NCBI GenBank assembly: GCA_946408385.1
Contig: CAMJSB010000005.1
Span: forward strand, 22,435-86,434
Direction: 5' to 3'
Source: an uncultured bacterium
Lineage (GTDB): Bacteria; Patescibacteriota; Gracilibacteria; Absconditabacterales; Absconditicoccaceae
Length of the DNA: 64,000 bases
The notes beneath the pieces are model-generated. The model made no database searches. It saw only the letters and a program-made list of their open reading frames with translations, and was not told where the DNA came from. Positions 52,864 to 63,641 of the stretch are shown here, in pieces. Each line of letters begins with the position of its first letter. Positions within the stretch are counted from its first letter, which is position 1. A program made the translations under genes and the position numbers.

Positions 52864-54464
52864 CTATTTTGTCTTTTTATGTATAAAATTATTTATTTTC
52901 TCTTCTTCGATTTTTTGAATTAAGTTTTGGATGTTAAGTATTTTAATTTTTGCATTCATTGGAACTCTTCACTGAGTCATATGATTCATATCTTTAGGAA
53001 TATCAGATATATTAACTATTTCAGCAGTTTCTCTTGCTAATTGCATAAATCTTTCAGGGGTCATATTTGAATCAACTTGACATGCTAAAGCATAGTATCA
53101 TGCAACAGCTGGTATGGTCCAACTTGTACCTCAAATAGCATCATGTCTATATGATGATGGTGAATTAGGATCTGCAACAGTTCTATCCCCAGAGTTTATA
53201 AAAATTAAATTTTCTATATCTATTTCCTCATTATTATAAAATTCTTTAGTAAAATCACGTTCATATTCCTCATTTTTATCTTTTGGTTTATAAGAAGGAT
53301 TTAATAATTCTTTTCTCCTATTTATACTCCTTTGGTCAGGCCAAGTTACTTGATAATTTTGAAAATCTTCAATATCTCACATAGGATTCTTTTTGCCAAG
53401 AATCCCAAAATTTTTAATAAACTCATCTCCAGATAATACCCAGGTTCATTTCTCATTGAATTCTTTTACTAGTCATGAAATTTTATCTTTCTCTTCGGGT
53501 TTTTCAGTCATCCATCATTGATATAAATTTGAAGATATTGAAATAACTTTTATATTCTTATTTTTTAATTTAGATAAATTATCATAGATATCCTTATTAT
53601 CAGTTTCAGAGGAACTTTCTATATAATGTAAATTTGCACTTGGAACTATTCCAGTTTGTTTTCATGAGAGAATACTGGCAACAGCTGATCAATGAAAATG
53701 AGGCTGTTTTCACGATTTAACATGTTCTAACGGTTTTATATCATCATGAGGAGCTAATGGATTATCAATTATGGCAATATCTACTCACTCTCATGTGTAT
53801 CTTTCGTGTATTTTGTCTATTCATAATCCAATGCTTTTTCATTTTTCAAATACTTCGTGTGGATTATATCACATTGGAAATTTACAGTCATTTCCAAAAG
53901 AATTATCATAAAAAGAAATATTGTTTAATACATCTTGAGAATCAGACCAATCTCAATGCATTATTTCTCAATATGGTAAAGAAAAACTTAAATGCTTTTC
54001 TCCGATGGTAGATTTGATGAAATCAAAAGATATCGGAGATTTTATTTCCACTTTTTGTAACCTTTGTTGTATTTTTTCAAAAAATAAATTTGGAGTAAAA
54101 TCAGGTTCGTTTACTATCGTTTGTGCTATTTGAAAAAATAGCTTTTCAAAAGCATCTTTATCTTTCGTTTTATATCAATATTTTGAATATGTATTATCTA
54201 TAAATTTAAATAATTGTTCCTTAAAGTTTTGGGATAAATTTGAATTTTTTATCTCTTCTCAATATCAAGCTTTTATTAAACTAATAGCAATTTCTTTATC
54301 TTCCTTGCCAGCATTTTTTCTTGTTCAATAAAATCATTTATGGGCACTTTAGGTTTAAGAACATCACCAGACAAATCTCATAATTCTGAGTGAAAATTAT
54401 CAGTAATATCACGAATCTCTTGTTCATAACTGCTAATATTTTCATTAGTATCTGTAATTTCCAT
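52864..54464 (-). pseudogene. Subtilase (S8) gene with a frameshift at an A6 run
   Basis: The catalytic part is complete: VDIAIIDNPLAPHDD (Asp), HFHGSAVASILSG (His), AIGGTSWTIPAVAGYYALA (Ser), so this is a subtilisin-like protease of the S8 family. But the reading frame from the ATG at 54464 (MEITDTNENISSYEQEI) closes at 54276 after 62 codons, while the protease frame runs open from before that point to 52864 without a start codon. Both frames join without loss at CAAGAAAAAATGC (54310-54322, six A). A -1 slip there would give one 533-residue protein. It may be a mutation, a sequencing error or programmed frameshifting. No signal peptide was seen. Confidence 0.75.
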
Positions 54465-54549
54465 GAATAACTATCAATATATAAAATATCATTTTAATTA
54501 TAGTCAAAAAATGAAAATTAATCAAAATTTTACTTACTTTTTGTTATAT

Positions 54550-55839
54550 TTAGAATGAAATATTTGTACGATTAATTTTCTCTAGCAAATTATTTCTCGT
54601 CTCTTCTCAAACAATTCAAAATAGTCCATCAGTTGTAGAACTGAACTCAATTTGATCCAGGTTTATATCTATTCATCTCATCAGATTTCTTTCAAACTTC
54701 AGTCAGACTAACATAGAAATATAAGTCGGAACATTATTCTTTTTTAAATCTGCATCATAAAAATAGCTATATCCTCATCATCTTTCACGTTTTCATCGAG
54801 ATTGATCAAAAAGAAAATTTCCTAATGAATAGAAAATATATTTTCCATTATACATTTCAAATTCTCATGGGATATGCGAATGTCATCCAAGGATTAAATC
54901 AGCCCCAGAATCTACCAAACTATGTGCTAAATTTTTCTGCCAGTTATTAGGTGAGAAACGATATTCAGCTCATCGATGAAGTGAAACGATTTTTACATCA
55001 CAGTTCATATCTTTCATTTTCTGTAAATCAGATTTAATTTCTTCTTCATTTATTCCATTCCGATAAACTATTCATCCACGAATTCTAGCAGATTTTCCAT
55101 CATAAGAATAAGCTCATAGACAGAATTTCATATTGTTATTTTCCCATGAAAAAATCTCTCTACTTTCTTCCTGAGTAAGTCCTGCTCACACATAACCAAT
55201 GTTATGTTTATCAAGCAAATCTTTCGTGATAGTCAATCACAGATATCATCAGTTAGAAAAATGATTATTAGTTAATGCGAGAAGTAATGGCTTATCCTGG
55301 CGATATTGTAGCAATGTTTCAATGTTTTTGGGATTAGAACGGAAATCAAATCCTCACTTTGGAACATCATTATCTGGTTCACAGAATAGACTTTCCAAAT
55401 TTAGAAAAAGCAGACAGTTATCAGATTTACAATTTTCAAATTCATTTAATGGATTGTAATTTCATTCCTTGAAAATGCGGTCATATCACTCTCTTTTTCA
55501 TAAGGTCCCGATATATCTACTTAGCATCACATCTCCTCCAGCTACGATATAGCTCGGATTTGAAAAATTAGGAAGTTCAATATTTTTAAAAGAAGTTCAT
55601 ATGCAGGCTATATCATCATGCTCTAAACAATACAATTCGTGTTGCTGTTGTTGTATTTTTGTGTATGTTAAAAATAAGTTTTCCATTCACTCAGCAAAAA
55701 TTTGAATGAATCGTACAAAAATTGAGCAAATAAATAATACAAGTGTACAAAAAACCAGACTATTTCTTTTTAATCCCTTTTTAGAATTCACTTTTTTTCT
55801 GCGAATTTTAGAAGTTTTGAAGCCTGATTTTTTTGGCAT
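54550..55839 (-). CDS. CapA-family metallophosphatase-like protein
   Basis: 429 residues. One N-terminal helix (about 28-50) anchors a CapA (PGA_cap) domain: SYIVAGGDVMLSRYI, LFLNLESLFCEPDN, LALTNNHFSNGGYLGL, IVSLHRGAEYRFSPN, ADLILGGHSHIPGEFE and YSLGNFLFDQ. In Bacillus CapA takes part in poly-gamma-glutamate synthesis; elsewhere the family is a calcineurin-like phosphatase on the cell surface. Function here is open. It begins 5 nt after the stop of the Memo-family gene, in an operon with it and the flavodoxin. Confidence 0.88.
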
Positions 55840-55844
55840 GTGAT

Positions 55845-56660
55845 TTAGTTATACCACATAAAAATTCTGGATGTATTTTCGGCTCACATATCTTGATTCA
55901 GAATTGTAGAGGAACTATCACGATATCGAAACTCAGCTTTTTTTCAGTTTTTGCTTGCTAAAGTTTGTAGCAAATATAAGCAAACAGGGCAGTCGGCATC
56001 AATTCAATCAATAAATTCTGACTGATTTAATGTCATACTTTTTAATGTTTCTATGGATTTTTGGTCGTGTTGCAATGTTTGTTGTTCATTTTGATAATGA
56101 GCAAAATCTACCGAAGCAATAACCAAAATATTTCAGTTCAAACCTTTCAAGTTTGTTAAAAGATTTTCTACAGCAGAAAGTTGAAAACATGGAGATATAA
56201 TCGGCAAAACTTCACTATCCGGGAAATACTTATTTATCCACTGAAAATGTTCTCAAATTCAATGTTCATTTGTTTTTAAGCTATTTCACCACACCTCAAA
56301 GACTTCTCCATTTTTATCACATTTCATTCAAAATTCACTTAATTCTGAACTCAATTCTCTCGTATTAGAATTATAACTCACATATGCTGATTCGCATATA
56401 GTTAGTATTTCTTTTGTATGTGAGTGAAAATGATTTGGAGAAATCAGAATTATTTTTCCAGGTTCTCAACCGTGATAATATTCATTTTTGAGAAAATTAT
56501 AAAATTTGTCTACCTTTTCACTATCCAGCATAAAATGTGGAATAATCGCAAAATTCCATCCAGATTTTTTATTCCATTTTAATCAAAAAAATAAGCATAG
56601 AATTAAAATAATTCATAGTAATACAATTCAGATTATATTTGCTGTTTTAGAAATTTTCAT
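55845..56660 (-). CDS. Memo-family protein
   Basis: 271 residues with one N-terminal helix (about 8-25). KIILISPNHFHSHTKEIL, then KTNEHGIGEHFQWINKYF, VLPIISPCF and VIASVDFAHYQNE form the Memo pattern, in which His residues at PNHF, EH-x-I and SVDFAHY come from a nonheme-iron-dioxygenase-like fold. In bacteria relatives occur as AmmeMemoRadiSam protein B. No radical SAM partner is near. The CapA gene follows with a 5-nt gap, suggesting a shared envelope task. Confidence 0.8.
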
Positions 56661-56677
56661 ACATGTTAAATATTGGT

Positions 56678-57187
56678 TTACAACCAATTTTCAACTGTTT
56701 CTTTTGCTTGATAAACTGAGCTACCACGAATAGCTAATCAATCCAAAACTTCAGCTCATTTGCAGAGATTTTTTAATTGACCTGGAACTCAAGCTAAACC
56801 AGAACCTTCATGAGTAGTAAATGGTCTAACGATTTTTCACTCCCAGTTAAGTTTCTCTAATTGAGTAACCATTGGTTGAGGTAATTGTCATCGATAGATT
56901 GGTCCTCATACATAAATCACTTCGTAATCATCAATACTTTCCAAAGTATTAACTATTTCGGGCCTTTCGTCATTATCAATTTCTTCTTGAGCTTCTTTGA
57001 TGCAAGTGGCATAATCTTTGGCATAAGGAGTTTTTCTCTCCACTTTGAATAAATCTGCTCAAGCTAATTCCTGGATATATTCAGCGATAACTTCTGTATT
57101 TCATTTCTCTATATATCCAACTCCATAATTTTCGTCAGCTCTAGAGAAGTAAATCACGATACTTTTTTTGTCTTTTAAGTCAGTCAT
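56678..57187 (-). CDS. Flavodoxin-family protein
   Basis: 169 residues. KSIVIYFSRADENYGVGYIE is a Flavodoxin_4-type FMN phosphate loop with extra residues; YEVIYVGGPIYRGQLPQPMV and FTTHEGSGLAGVPGQL complete the pattern. It likely carries FMN and passes electrons or reduces quinone-like molecules. Soluble, normal length. It is the first gene of a unit with memo and capA (17-nt gap). The C-terminal end KETVENWL resembles that of the membrane-anchored flavodoxin at 62521 (EEVQQWLESL). Confidence 0.85.
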
Positions 57188-57272
57188 TGAGTTCTTAGTT
57201 AAGCAAATAAATCTGAATAAAGAATATGGGAAAATGGAGAAATTACAATATTTTTTTAAATGGAGGATTTAT

Positions 57273-57300
57273 TTGATTTTTGAGAAAATATTGATATAAG
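57273..57300 (+). promoter_or_regulatory. Sigma70-type promoter
   Basis: TTGATT (57273-57278), 16-nt spacer, TATAAG (57295-57300), 6 nt before the 6S-like ncRNA. Confidence 0.6.
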
Positions 57301-57305
57301 GAAAG

Positions 57306-57458
57306 AGCCAACCAAATTTTACCTAAGAAACTTTTTAGTCGGTTTTTTAGTTGCTATATGAAGACGATTGGTATTATCGTTTTCTTCATTAGCAGCTGAA
57401 AAGCTTAGGTAATCTAGAAATTTGGTTTGGCGACTCGGTAATATCAGTCGTCTTTTTT
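57306..57458 (+). ncRNA. ssrS: Rod-like ncRNA, 6S RNA candidate
   Basis: The 5' part GCCAACCAAATTT pairs with AAATTTGGTTTGGC, and TACCTAAG with CTTAGGTA, giving a long closing stem. After an internal loop (5' side about 22 nt, 3' side about 7 nt) the apical arm has GTTGCTA/TAGCAGC, ATGAAGA/TCTTCAT and CGAT/ATCG. A rod with a large central bubble is the shape of 6S RNA, which binds sigma70 RNA polymerase. The 3' end is a terminator (CGACT/AGTCG then TCTTTTTT). Family identity is from shape only; a structured RNA is well supported. Confidence 0.6.
57430..57458 (+). terminator. Intrinsic terminator of the 6S-like ncRNA
   Basis: CGACT and AGTCG pair around CGGTAATATC, followed by TCTTTTTT. Confidence 0.75.
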
Positions 57459-57465
57459 AATATGA

Positions 57466-57510
57466 AAAAATAGTTCGGCTGATTACTTTTAGTCGCTAAA
57501 CTATTTTTAA
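57466..57510 (+). promoter_or_regulatory. Leader hairpin in front of the methyltransferase gene
   Basis: AAATAGTT...GGCTGA pairs with TAGTC...AAACTATTT, with a T-tract, ending 2 nt before the methyltransferase ATG. It could be a second terminator or, since it covers the translation start region, a control element for the R-M genes. Confidence 0.5.
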
Positions 57511-57511
57511 T

Positions 57512-58531
57512 ATGTGAAGAAATATAAATTTACAAAATGCAAAAGCTCAAAAGAATGATGAATTTTATACACAATTACCAGATATTGAAAATGAATTAAG
57601 ACATTATAAAGAACACTTTAAATGAAAAACTGTACTTTGTAATTGTGATGACCCCAGAGTAAGTAATTTCTTTCATTATTTTGCATATAATTTTGAGCAA
57701 TTAGGACTAAAAAGACTAATTACAACTTGTTATAAAAATCAAAATCCAAGTCTTTTTACGACTAATGAAAGTGAAAAAGCAGTTTATCTGATATATAATT
57801 GAGATAAAAATTGAAATAATATTCCAGATATGAATGAAATTTGAGTTCATAATTTAAAATGAGATTGAGATTTTAGAAGTGAAGAATGTATAGAACTTTT
57901 GAAACAAGCTGATATTGTAGTTACAAACCCACCATTTTCATTGTTCCGTGAATACATATCGCAATTAGTAAAATATGAGAAAAACTTTTTGATATTGTGA
58001 AATATGAATGCTATTCCTTATAAGGAAGTTTTTCCATTAATAAGAGATAATAAATTATGGACTTGATATGGTTTTAATATGTCTATGGTATATAAAACAA
58101 CGTATCCAAATTTATTAGAAGCTAATCGTAAATTTGTGATTTGAAAATGATATAATCCAGATGACTGATATGTAAAAGTTCCAGCTATTTGTTGGTTTAC
58201 AAACCTAGATATAAAGAAAAGACACGAAGATTTGATAATGTATAAAAAATATAATCCAGAAGAATATCCCAAATATGATAATTACAATGCAATAGATGTA
58301 AATAAAATTTCTGAAATTCCTATTGATTATGACTGAGTAATGTGAGTTCCTATAACATTTTTGGATAAATATAATCCAAAACAATTTGAATTATTGTGAA
58401 TTTGAACAGGAGATAGTGCAAAAGAATTGTGAATACAAAAAAATTATAGATGAAGAACTGATTTAGCATATACAAAGAATTGAAAGTCTTCTTGTCCATT
58501 TTCTCGTATTTTAATTCGCCGTAAAAAATAA
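57512..58531 (+). CDS. EcoRI-family adenine DNA methyltransferase
   Basis: 339 residues, close to M.EcoRI (about 326). NDEFYTQLPDIENELRHYKE and VLCNCDDPRVSNFFHYFA are the family start. IVVTNPPFSLFREYISQLVK contains the NPPF catalytic motif (about 139-142), and LILGNMNAIPYKEVFPLI follows. The family methylates adenine in DNA, in EcoRI at GAATTC; the site here is unknown. The second codon is UGA. It is followed after 28 nt by a DUF262-HNH gene, so the pair looks like a restriction-modification system. Hairpins directly upstream may regulate it. Confidence 0.87.
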
Positions 58532-58559
58532 TCAAATTTTTATTTTTTTTCTTGTTATT

Positions 58560-59645
58560 ATGAAAATTGAGTTAAAAGAAATCCCTATTCGTGATTTGGT
58601 AAAGTGATACAAAGACGATGCTGAAGCTTGAGTAAGAGGTTATGACTGAAAACTTGATATTCGTCCTCCGTATCAGAGAGAATTCATTTATAACGATGTC
58701 CAAAGACAAGCCGTAATTGATACGATTACGAAAAATTTCCCTTTGAATGTGATGTATTGGGCTGTTCGTGAAGATGGGACTTATGAAGTGATAGATGGTC
58801 AGCAGAGAACGATTTCCATTTGTCAGTATATCAATGGAGATTTTGCATATATGATGAAATATTTTCACAATCTGCAACCAGATGAACAAGAAGAAATTCT
58901 GAATTATAAATTGATGATTTATTTTTGTAGCGGAAAAGATAGTGAAAAATTGGAACGATTTAAAACTATCAATATCGCTTGAGAAAAACTTACAGACCAA
59001 GAACTCAGAAATGCAGTTTATGCAGGAAGTTGGGTAAGTGATGCGAAAAGATATTTTAGTAAGACAGGTTGTCCAGCTTATTGAATGGCGAAAGATTACT
59101 TGAATGGTAGTCCGATTCGTCAGGATTATTTAGAAACTGCGATTGATTGGATTTCTAAGTGAAATATTGATGTTTATATGGCAAATCACCAGCACGACCC
59201 AAATGCGAGTGCGTTATGGAGATATTTTCAAGATGTGATAACTTGGCTTGAATCTATATTCACACATAAACGCAGTAAATTTATGAAATGAGTGGATTGG
59301 TGAGCTTTGTATAATAAATTCAAAGACCAAATTTATGATACAAATAAAGTAGAAGAAGAAACAGCAAAGCTGATTTTGGACGATTCAGTTGGGAATAAAA
59401 AATGAATTTATCCATATATTCTCACTCGTGACGAGAAATATTTAAATATTCGTGCATTTACTGAATCCGAAAGACAAGCTACGTATTTGAAACAAGATTG
59501 AATTTGTGCTAAATGTGGAAAACATTTCCAGATTGAAGAAATGGAAGCCGACCATATCACTCCACGAAGTCAGTGAGGTCAGACTGTTTTGGAAAATTGC
59601 CAAATGCTTTGTAGGGATTGTAATAGGAGAAAAAGCGATAAATAA
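58560..59645 (+). CDS. DUF262 + HNH endonuclease, probable restriction partner
   Basis: 361 residues. The N-terminal DUF262 (ParB/sulfiredoxin-like) part has DIRPPYQREFIYNDVQRQAV and YEVIDGQQRTISICQYI with the DGQQRT motif (about 79-84). The C-terminal HNH nuclease reads GICAKCGKHFQIEE, MEADHITPRSQGG and NCQMLCRDCNRRKSDK, with four zinc Cys and the catalytic His (from about 317). GmrSD-type enzymes use the same two domains against modified DNA. Here a methyltransferase of the EcoRI family stands 28 nt upstream, which suggests the nuclease cuts unmodified sites; this is inference. It converges with the next gene 2 nt away. Confidence 0.85.
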
Positions 59646-59647
59646 TT

Positions 59648-60505
59648 TTACAATCACAAATTTTTCAACCACTGAAGTGCATAATCTTCAGCATCTCTAG
59701 CCATTTCTTTTTGTTCAGGTCTTTCTCCAGTTACAGCTTCGCGTTCAGGGTTATTACTCTCAATAAATCAGTGCATAGCTCCCGAATACTCTTTAATCTC
59801 TGTTTGAATTCAGTTTTCTCTTAATATTTCTTCATATTCCAGTGAAGTATCTCAAATTAAATCATTATCAGCCAAAATAAATAGGGCAGGAGCGATAGAT
59901 TTTTGCTGTTGTTCAGATAATTCTAAGTACATATCGTCAGCATCTCAAATATAAGCATATCACAAAATCTGAGCGAAAACGTCGATATTTTCTTTTTTCA
60001 GAGTTATACAGGCTTCCATTGCATAATCTCATCCAGCAGAATATCACATAACTATCATTTTATTTGGGTCAATATTGTATTTTTCAGCATTATTTTTGAA
60101 ATATTTGATAGTATCCACGATTTCGTCTAAAGCATATGAAATGGAATAATCCATATTGAGTAATTTATAGTTGATATTTACTACCATCACATTCCAGTCT
60201 TTAGCAATTCTTTCACTTTGTGTATCTAGTGTGTCTGCACTTCAGGCGAAAAATGCTCATCAATGAATATTAAAAACTACAGGAAGTGCTCATTCATAAG
60301 TATCAGGGTAGTATAAATTTACATTCACAGGTTCTTCTCCCATCCTTGGTACTTCATAACGGTCTCAAATCAATTCTTCGTCAGGTTTAATGATTGTATT
60401 TCTATGCATTCTATTAAAAAGATATACTCATACCACAAGTAGGATAATGAATATCAAAATTAAAGTATCTAATGAGATTCTGGCTATTTTTTTAGCTTTT
60501 TTCAT
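59648..60505 (-). CDS. Membrane-anchored alpha/beta hydrolase (HSL/esterase type)
   Basis: 285 residues. One N-terminal helix (about 10-30) is followed by an alpha/beta hydrolase: VVFNIHGGAFFAGSADTL (HGG-G oxyanion motif of the hormone-sensitive-lipase group), MIVMGYSAGGDYAMEA (nucleophile Ser in G-x-S-x-G), LFILADNDLI (Asp) and YSGAMHGFIE (His). It acts outside the membrane on an unknown ester. UGA codes glycines in HGG, the nucleophile elbow and the MHG loop. It is alone, with a terminator region upstream belonging to the lipoprotein gene. Confidence 0.88.
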
Positions 60506-60593
60506 AATTGTTTGAATAATTAACCGTAAAATTAAGCGATTTGAAATATAAGGAAATGACATCTTTTTTCAATTTTAATAATTCTGAATCAAA

Positions 60594-60617
60594 AAAATGG
60601 AGTATAAAGCTCCATTT
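60594..60617. terminator. Intrinsic terminator
   Basis: AATGGAG and CTCCATT pair around TATAAAG with A-tract and T-tract on the two sides. It ends the lipoprotein transcript coming from the right. Confidence 0.75.
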
Positions 60618-60646
60618 TTAGTAGTGTTATTATTATAAGTTTAGTT

Positions 60647-61282
60647 TTATTCAACTACTTCTTCATGATAATCGTTCTTTCCTTGAGGTTGCTCTCAACT
60701 ACTTTTAATATCTTCTAAGAATTGATTATAATCTTCATTTTCAATCAAAAATTCCTCACCATATGTTGTTCAATTACTTCCATCTACAAAGTTTGCTTCA
60801 CATCTTCATGGCAATTTCCAATGTTGTCAGTCTTTATCATATTTTGCATAGAAATTTCTAGTAATCATTACTAAATTTCACTCCTCATCTTTTATTTCTT
60901 CTTCATCTCCATCCCATTCAATTCCATAATAAACAGCTCATTCCATCATATCTTGCATCCATCAGTCAACATTATTTTCACATCAAATTTGACGTTCTTC
61001 AGCAGTATCGATATCACTTATATCTGGTTCCCAATTACATTCTCATTCTAGAATCATATCATCCCAACATCAAATTCAACTAGGAAACATACATTCTCAA
61101 TGTTCTTCAACTGGAGAAGTTGCCCATAAATAAGTTCATCATTTACTTAAACAAAATTCTTTTGCTTCATTTGATGCTTCATTAAGGGAATTACAGTCAT
61201 TAGTTACATTTACATTACAGTTACATCCTGTAAGTAATAAACCACCAACTAATAAAGTAGTTAAAAGTCAGATTTTTTTCAT
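60647..61282 (-). CDS. Lipoprotein with DUF333-like Cys motif
   Basis: 211 residues. Lipobox LLTGC (Cys 20) in MKKIGLLTTLLVGGLLLTGC. Residues about 38-82 (EFCLSKGGTYLWAT, HGECMFPSGIGCWDDM, ILEGECNW) resemble the DUF333 pattern C-x-x-x-GG...C-x-F-x-(D/S)G-x-x-C...G-x-C, found in small extracytoplasmic proteins. The rest has further Cys and Trp, with an acidic end. Its signal peptide is nearly identical to that of the next gene, although mature parts differ. Stop to start distance from the upstream lipoprotein gene is 11 nt. Confidence 0.72.
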
Positions 61283-61293
61283 AGTTAGCTAAA

Positions 61294-62484
61294 TTATTTA
61301 TTTAAAACTCTGACACTTTCCAAAGCTTTTAAAAAGGAAGTGAAATTATAAGCCATCCACGGAATATCATTTCATTCATATAAATTGTATTCTTGTGTAA
61401 AAATAGTTAATGGGTCAAAATGTTCTCGTTTTTCGCAAGTTCATGGCCTATCATTATATCAGAATAATATTGGATATCTAGGGAATAATACATATCAATA
61501 TTTTTCACACTGTCACACAGGAATTCGTTTTCAATTTTCCAGCATTCGAATTATGAAATGGAATTCTCATGACCCAGCTCCATCTCAGAGGATTTGATAA
61601 ATAAAATCTCTACCATATTGGTCTTTTATGTGCAATAATATTGGTCAATCCATTGGAGAAGTTCAATACATGATATCATCATTGTATATTGGGAAAGTAT
61701 ATCAATATTCGGATTTAACCCATTCTAACATTTGTCAGTTGATAACTATTCATGAAGCTATACTCGTGATAACATCTTTTGTTTCTTCAATTCAGTCTAT
61801 CATAATATTTCCTGCTCAATATGTATAAAATCCTGTTCAATATTTTTCAACAAGTTCACTTCATTTTTCTTCGTCATTTCAATATTCTCAATTTTCAAAT
61901 TGAATAATCGGTCAAATATTTGGATATTCTGGTAATGGTCCATAATCTCAAAGTCAGTCTTTAATTTCTGTATATAAATCTACAAAATAACGAACAAATG
62001 GATGATCTCAATTTAAATCATTATAATATGATAACAAAACTGGATCATCTCATAAATACACAGTTCTTGGATTGTTAAGTTCAGTTTTAAGTTTTTCATA
62101 TAAATCCGAAATATAATTATCCACACAAACATCTCTTTCATACATTGTTCATGTCATAGTTTCATAACCAGTTCAATATTGTTCACATGATTTCAATAAA
62201 TCATCATGGATTATATCTATAAATTTATTTACAGCTGTAGAAGTATCTGTCTGATATTTTAAAATCATATTTCTATCATTTTGTAGAGCTTCATATTCGG
62301 CTTTGTCTTCTTCATTTGTTAAATCTAAATTTTTATAAAGATATCATCATGAAATTATATTTTCATAATTTTTTTCTACATTTGTATCATTTTTAATTTC
62401 AGGATTTTGTTCTACAGTCTTATTACATCCTATAAGTAATAAACTACCAATCAATAAAGTAGTTAAAAGTCAGATCTTTTTCAT
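61294..62484 (-). CDS. Lipoprotein of unknown function
   Basis: 396 residues. Signal MKKIGLLTTLLIGSLLLIGC with lipobox LLIGC (Cys 20), nearly the same as in the following gene. The mature protein is rich in Tyr, Asn and Gly, most of the latter UGA-coded (YGTGYETMTGTMYERDVCV; GDDPVLLSYYNDLNGDH; ENGKRIPVGQCEKYG). No known domain. Start at 62484; end 11 nt before the next lipoprotein start, so one transcript. Together with the membrane flavodoxin upstream it may belong to a four-gene surface unit. Confidence 0.68.
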
Positions 62485-62520
62485 TCTATTATAAATTAAC
62501 AGATAAACTCAAAATTAAAA

Positions 62521-63615
62521 CTATAAACTTTCGAGCCATTGTTGAACTTCCTCTTTTGATGCACCTTGAGCAAATCTCTTACTTCAAATAATGTTTAAGT
62601 TGTATGGTTCTAAATATTCAAAGCTACCTTCAATTCAAGATGATCATGAAGTACAGAAAAGTACAATATTTTTGTCAGAGAAATCATATTTTTCAAGTAA
62701 TGTGAAGATAATATTTGGAGTTCTACCAAACCAGATAGGAAATCATAAATAAATTGTATCATATTGATCAAGATTAAAATCATTCCCAAATTCTGGTCTA
62801 ATTGATAAGTCTTGGTACTCTTGGTATGACCTAGATTGTTCATTTCTCCAATTTAAATCTTCTTCTGTATAAGGATTTTCAGGTCAGATTTCATTTAATT
62901 CACAATCAATTATTTCAGAAATGTATGTAGCAATCTGTTTAGTGTGTCCAGTTGGAGAAAAAACGATTACCAAAGATTTTTCTCATTCCAATGTTGATGT
63001 AAGGAATAATTCTTCTAATGTATCAATACTAACGGCATTGTAATAATGAGTTCCAGCTGCTCAATCTATACCATCGAGTTCTCATTTGAATAAAACTGAA
63101 TCTCCATAAATCATTTTATGTGGATCTACATAATTTTGCCACATTTCTTGGTCTATAAAGATAACATCAGCATGGTCTTCATATTCTCATCTCAAAACTA
63201 ATTTTCCAGCTTCAAGCTGTTCATCAAATCAATTTTCTGGTCACATAATAATATAAGTCTGAGCTTCTTCATCAGGAGTACCTGGAATTTCACAAGCTTC
63301 TCATTCACAAGTCTCATGAACTGGCTCTAAATCTAAATCAACATTATCTTTGCTATAAACTTTACATGAGAAATTGTAATTTACTCATTCACTAGTTACA
63401 CTTCATGTGTAAATATAAGCTCAATCTAATTTAGTAGCATTTGGCATACTGACATTTTCAAGATATTCTCATAATTCTTGTCTTAGCTTATCTCCACAGT
63501 AAACAGAATTTTGTTTAAATTTGTTTTCATTTTGAATAAATAGTCATGCACATACGATTCATGCAATCAAAATAAGTGCCAAAATGCACCATAAAACTTT
63601 TTTTCGTGTTTTCAT
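62521..63615 (-). CDS. Membrane-anchored flavodoxin-domain protein
   Basis: 364 residues. N-terminal helix (about 5-27), a region to about 210 with Cys and acidic segments (CEGEACEIPGTPDEEAQTY), where a short part (EYEDHADVIFIDQEMWQNY) looks like an independent domain, and then a flavodoxin: LVIVFSPTGHTKQIATYISE (FMN phosphate loop), DTIYLGFPIWFGRTPNIIF and FCTSGSSGIEGSFEYL. A flavodoxin tethered outside the membrane is unusual. It begins 26 nt after the cyclophilin-like gene. The anchor and outside domains suggest redox work at the cell surface. Confidence 0.8.
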
Positions 63616-63641
63616 TTATATAATAAGTAAAAAAATAAAAA

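Noticed and set aside
57466-57510. Attachment site or inverted repeat of a mobile element near the R-M genes
   Set aside because: The repeats form one RNA hairpin with T-tract; no matching copy, integrase or transposase was seen nearby.
58572-59000. Minus-strand 142-codon frame over the DUF262-HNH gene
   Set aside because: Antisense shadow of a gene with strong motifs on the plus strand.
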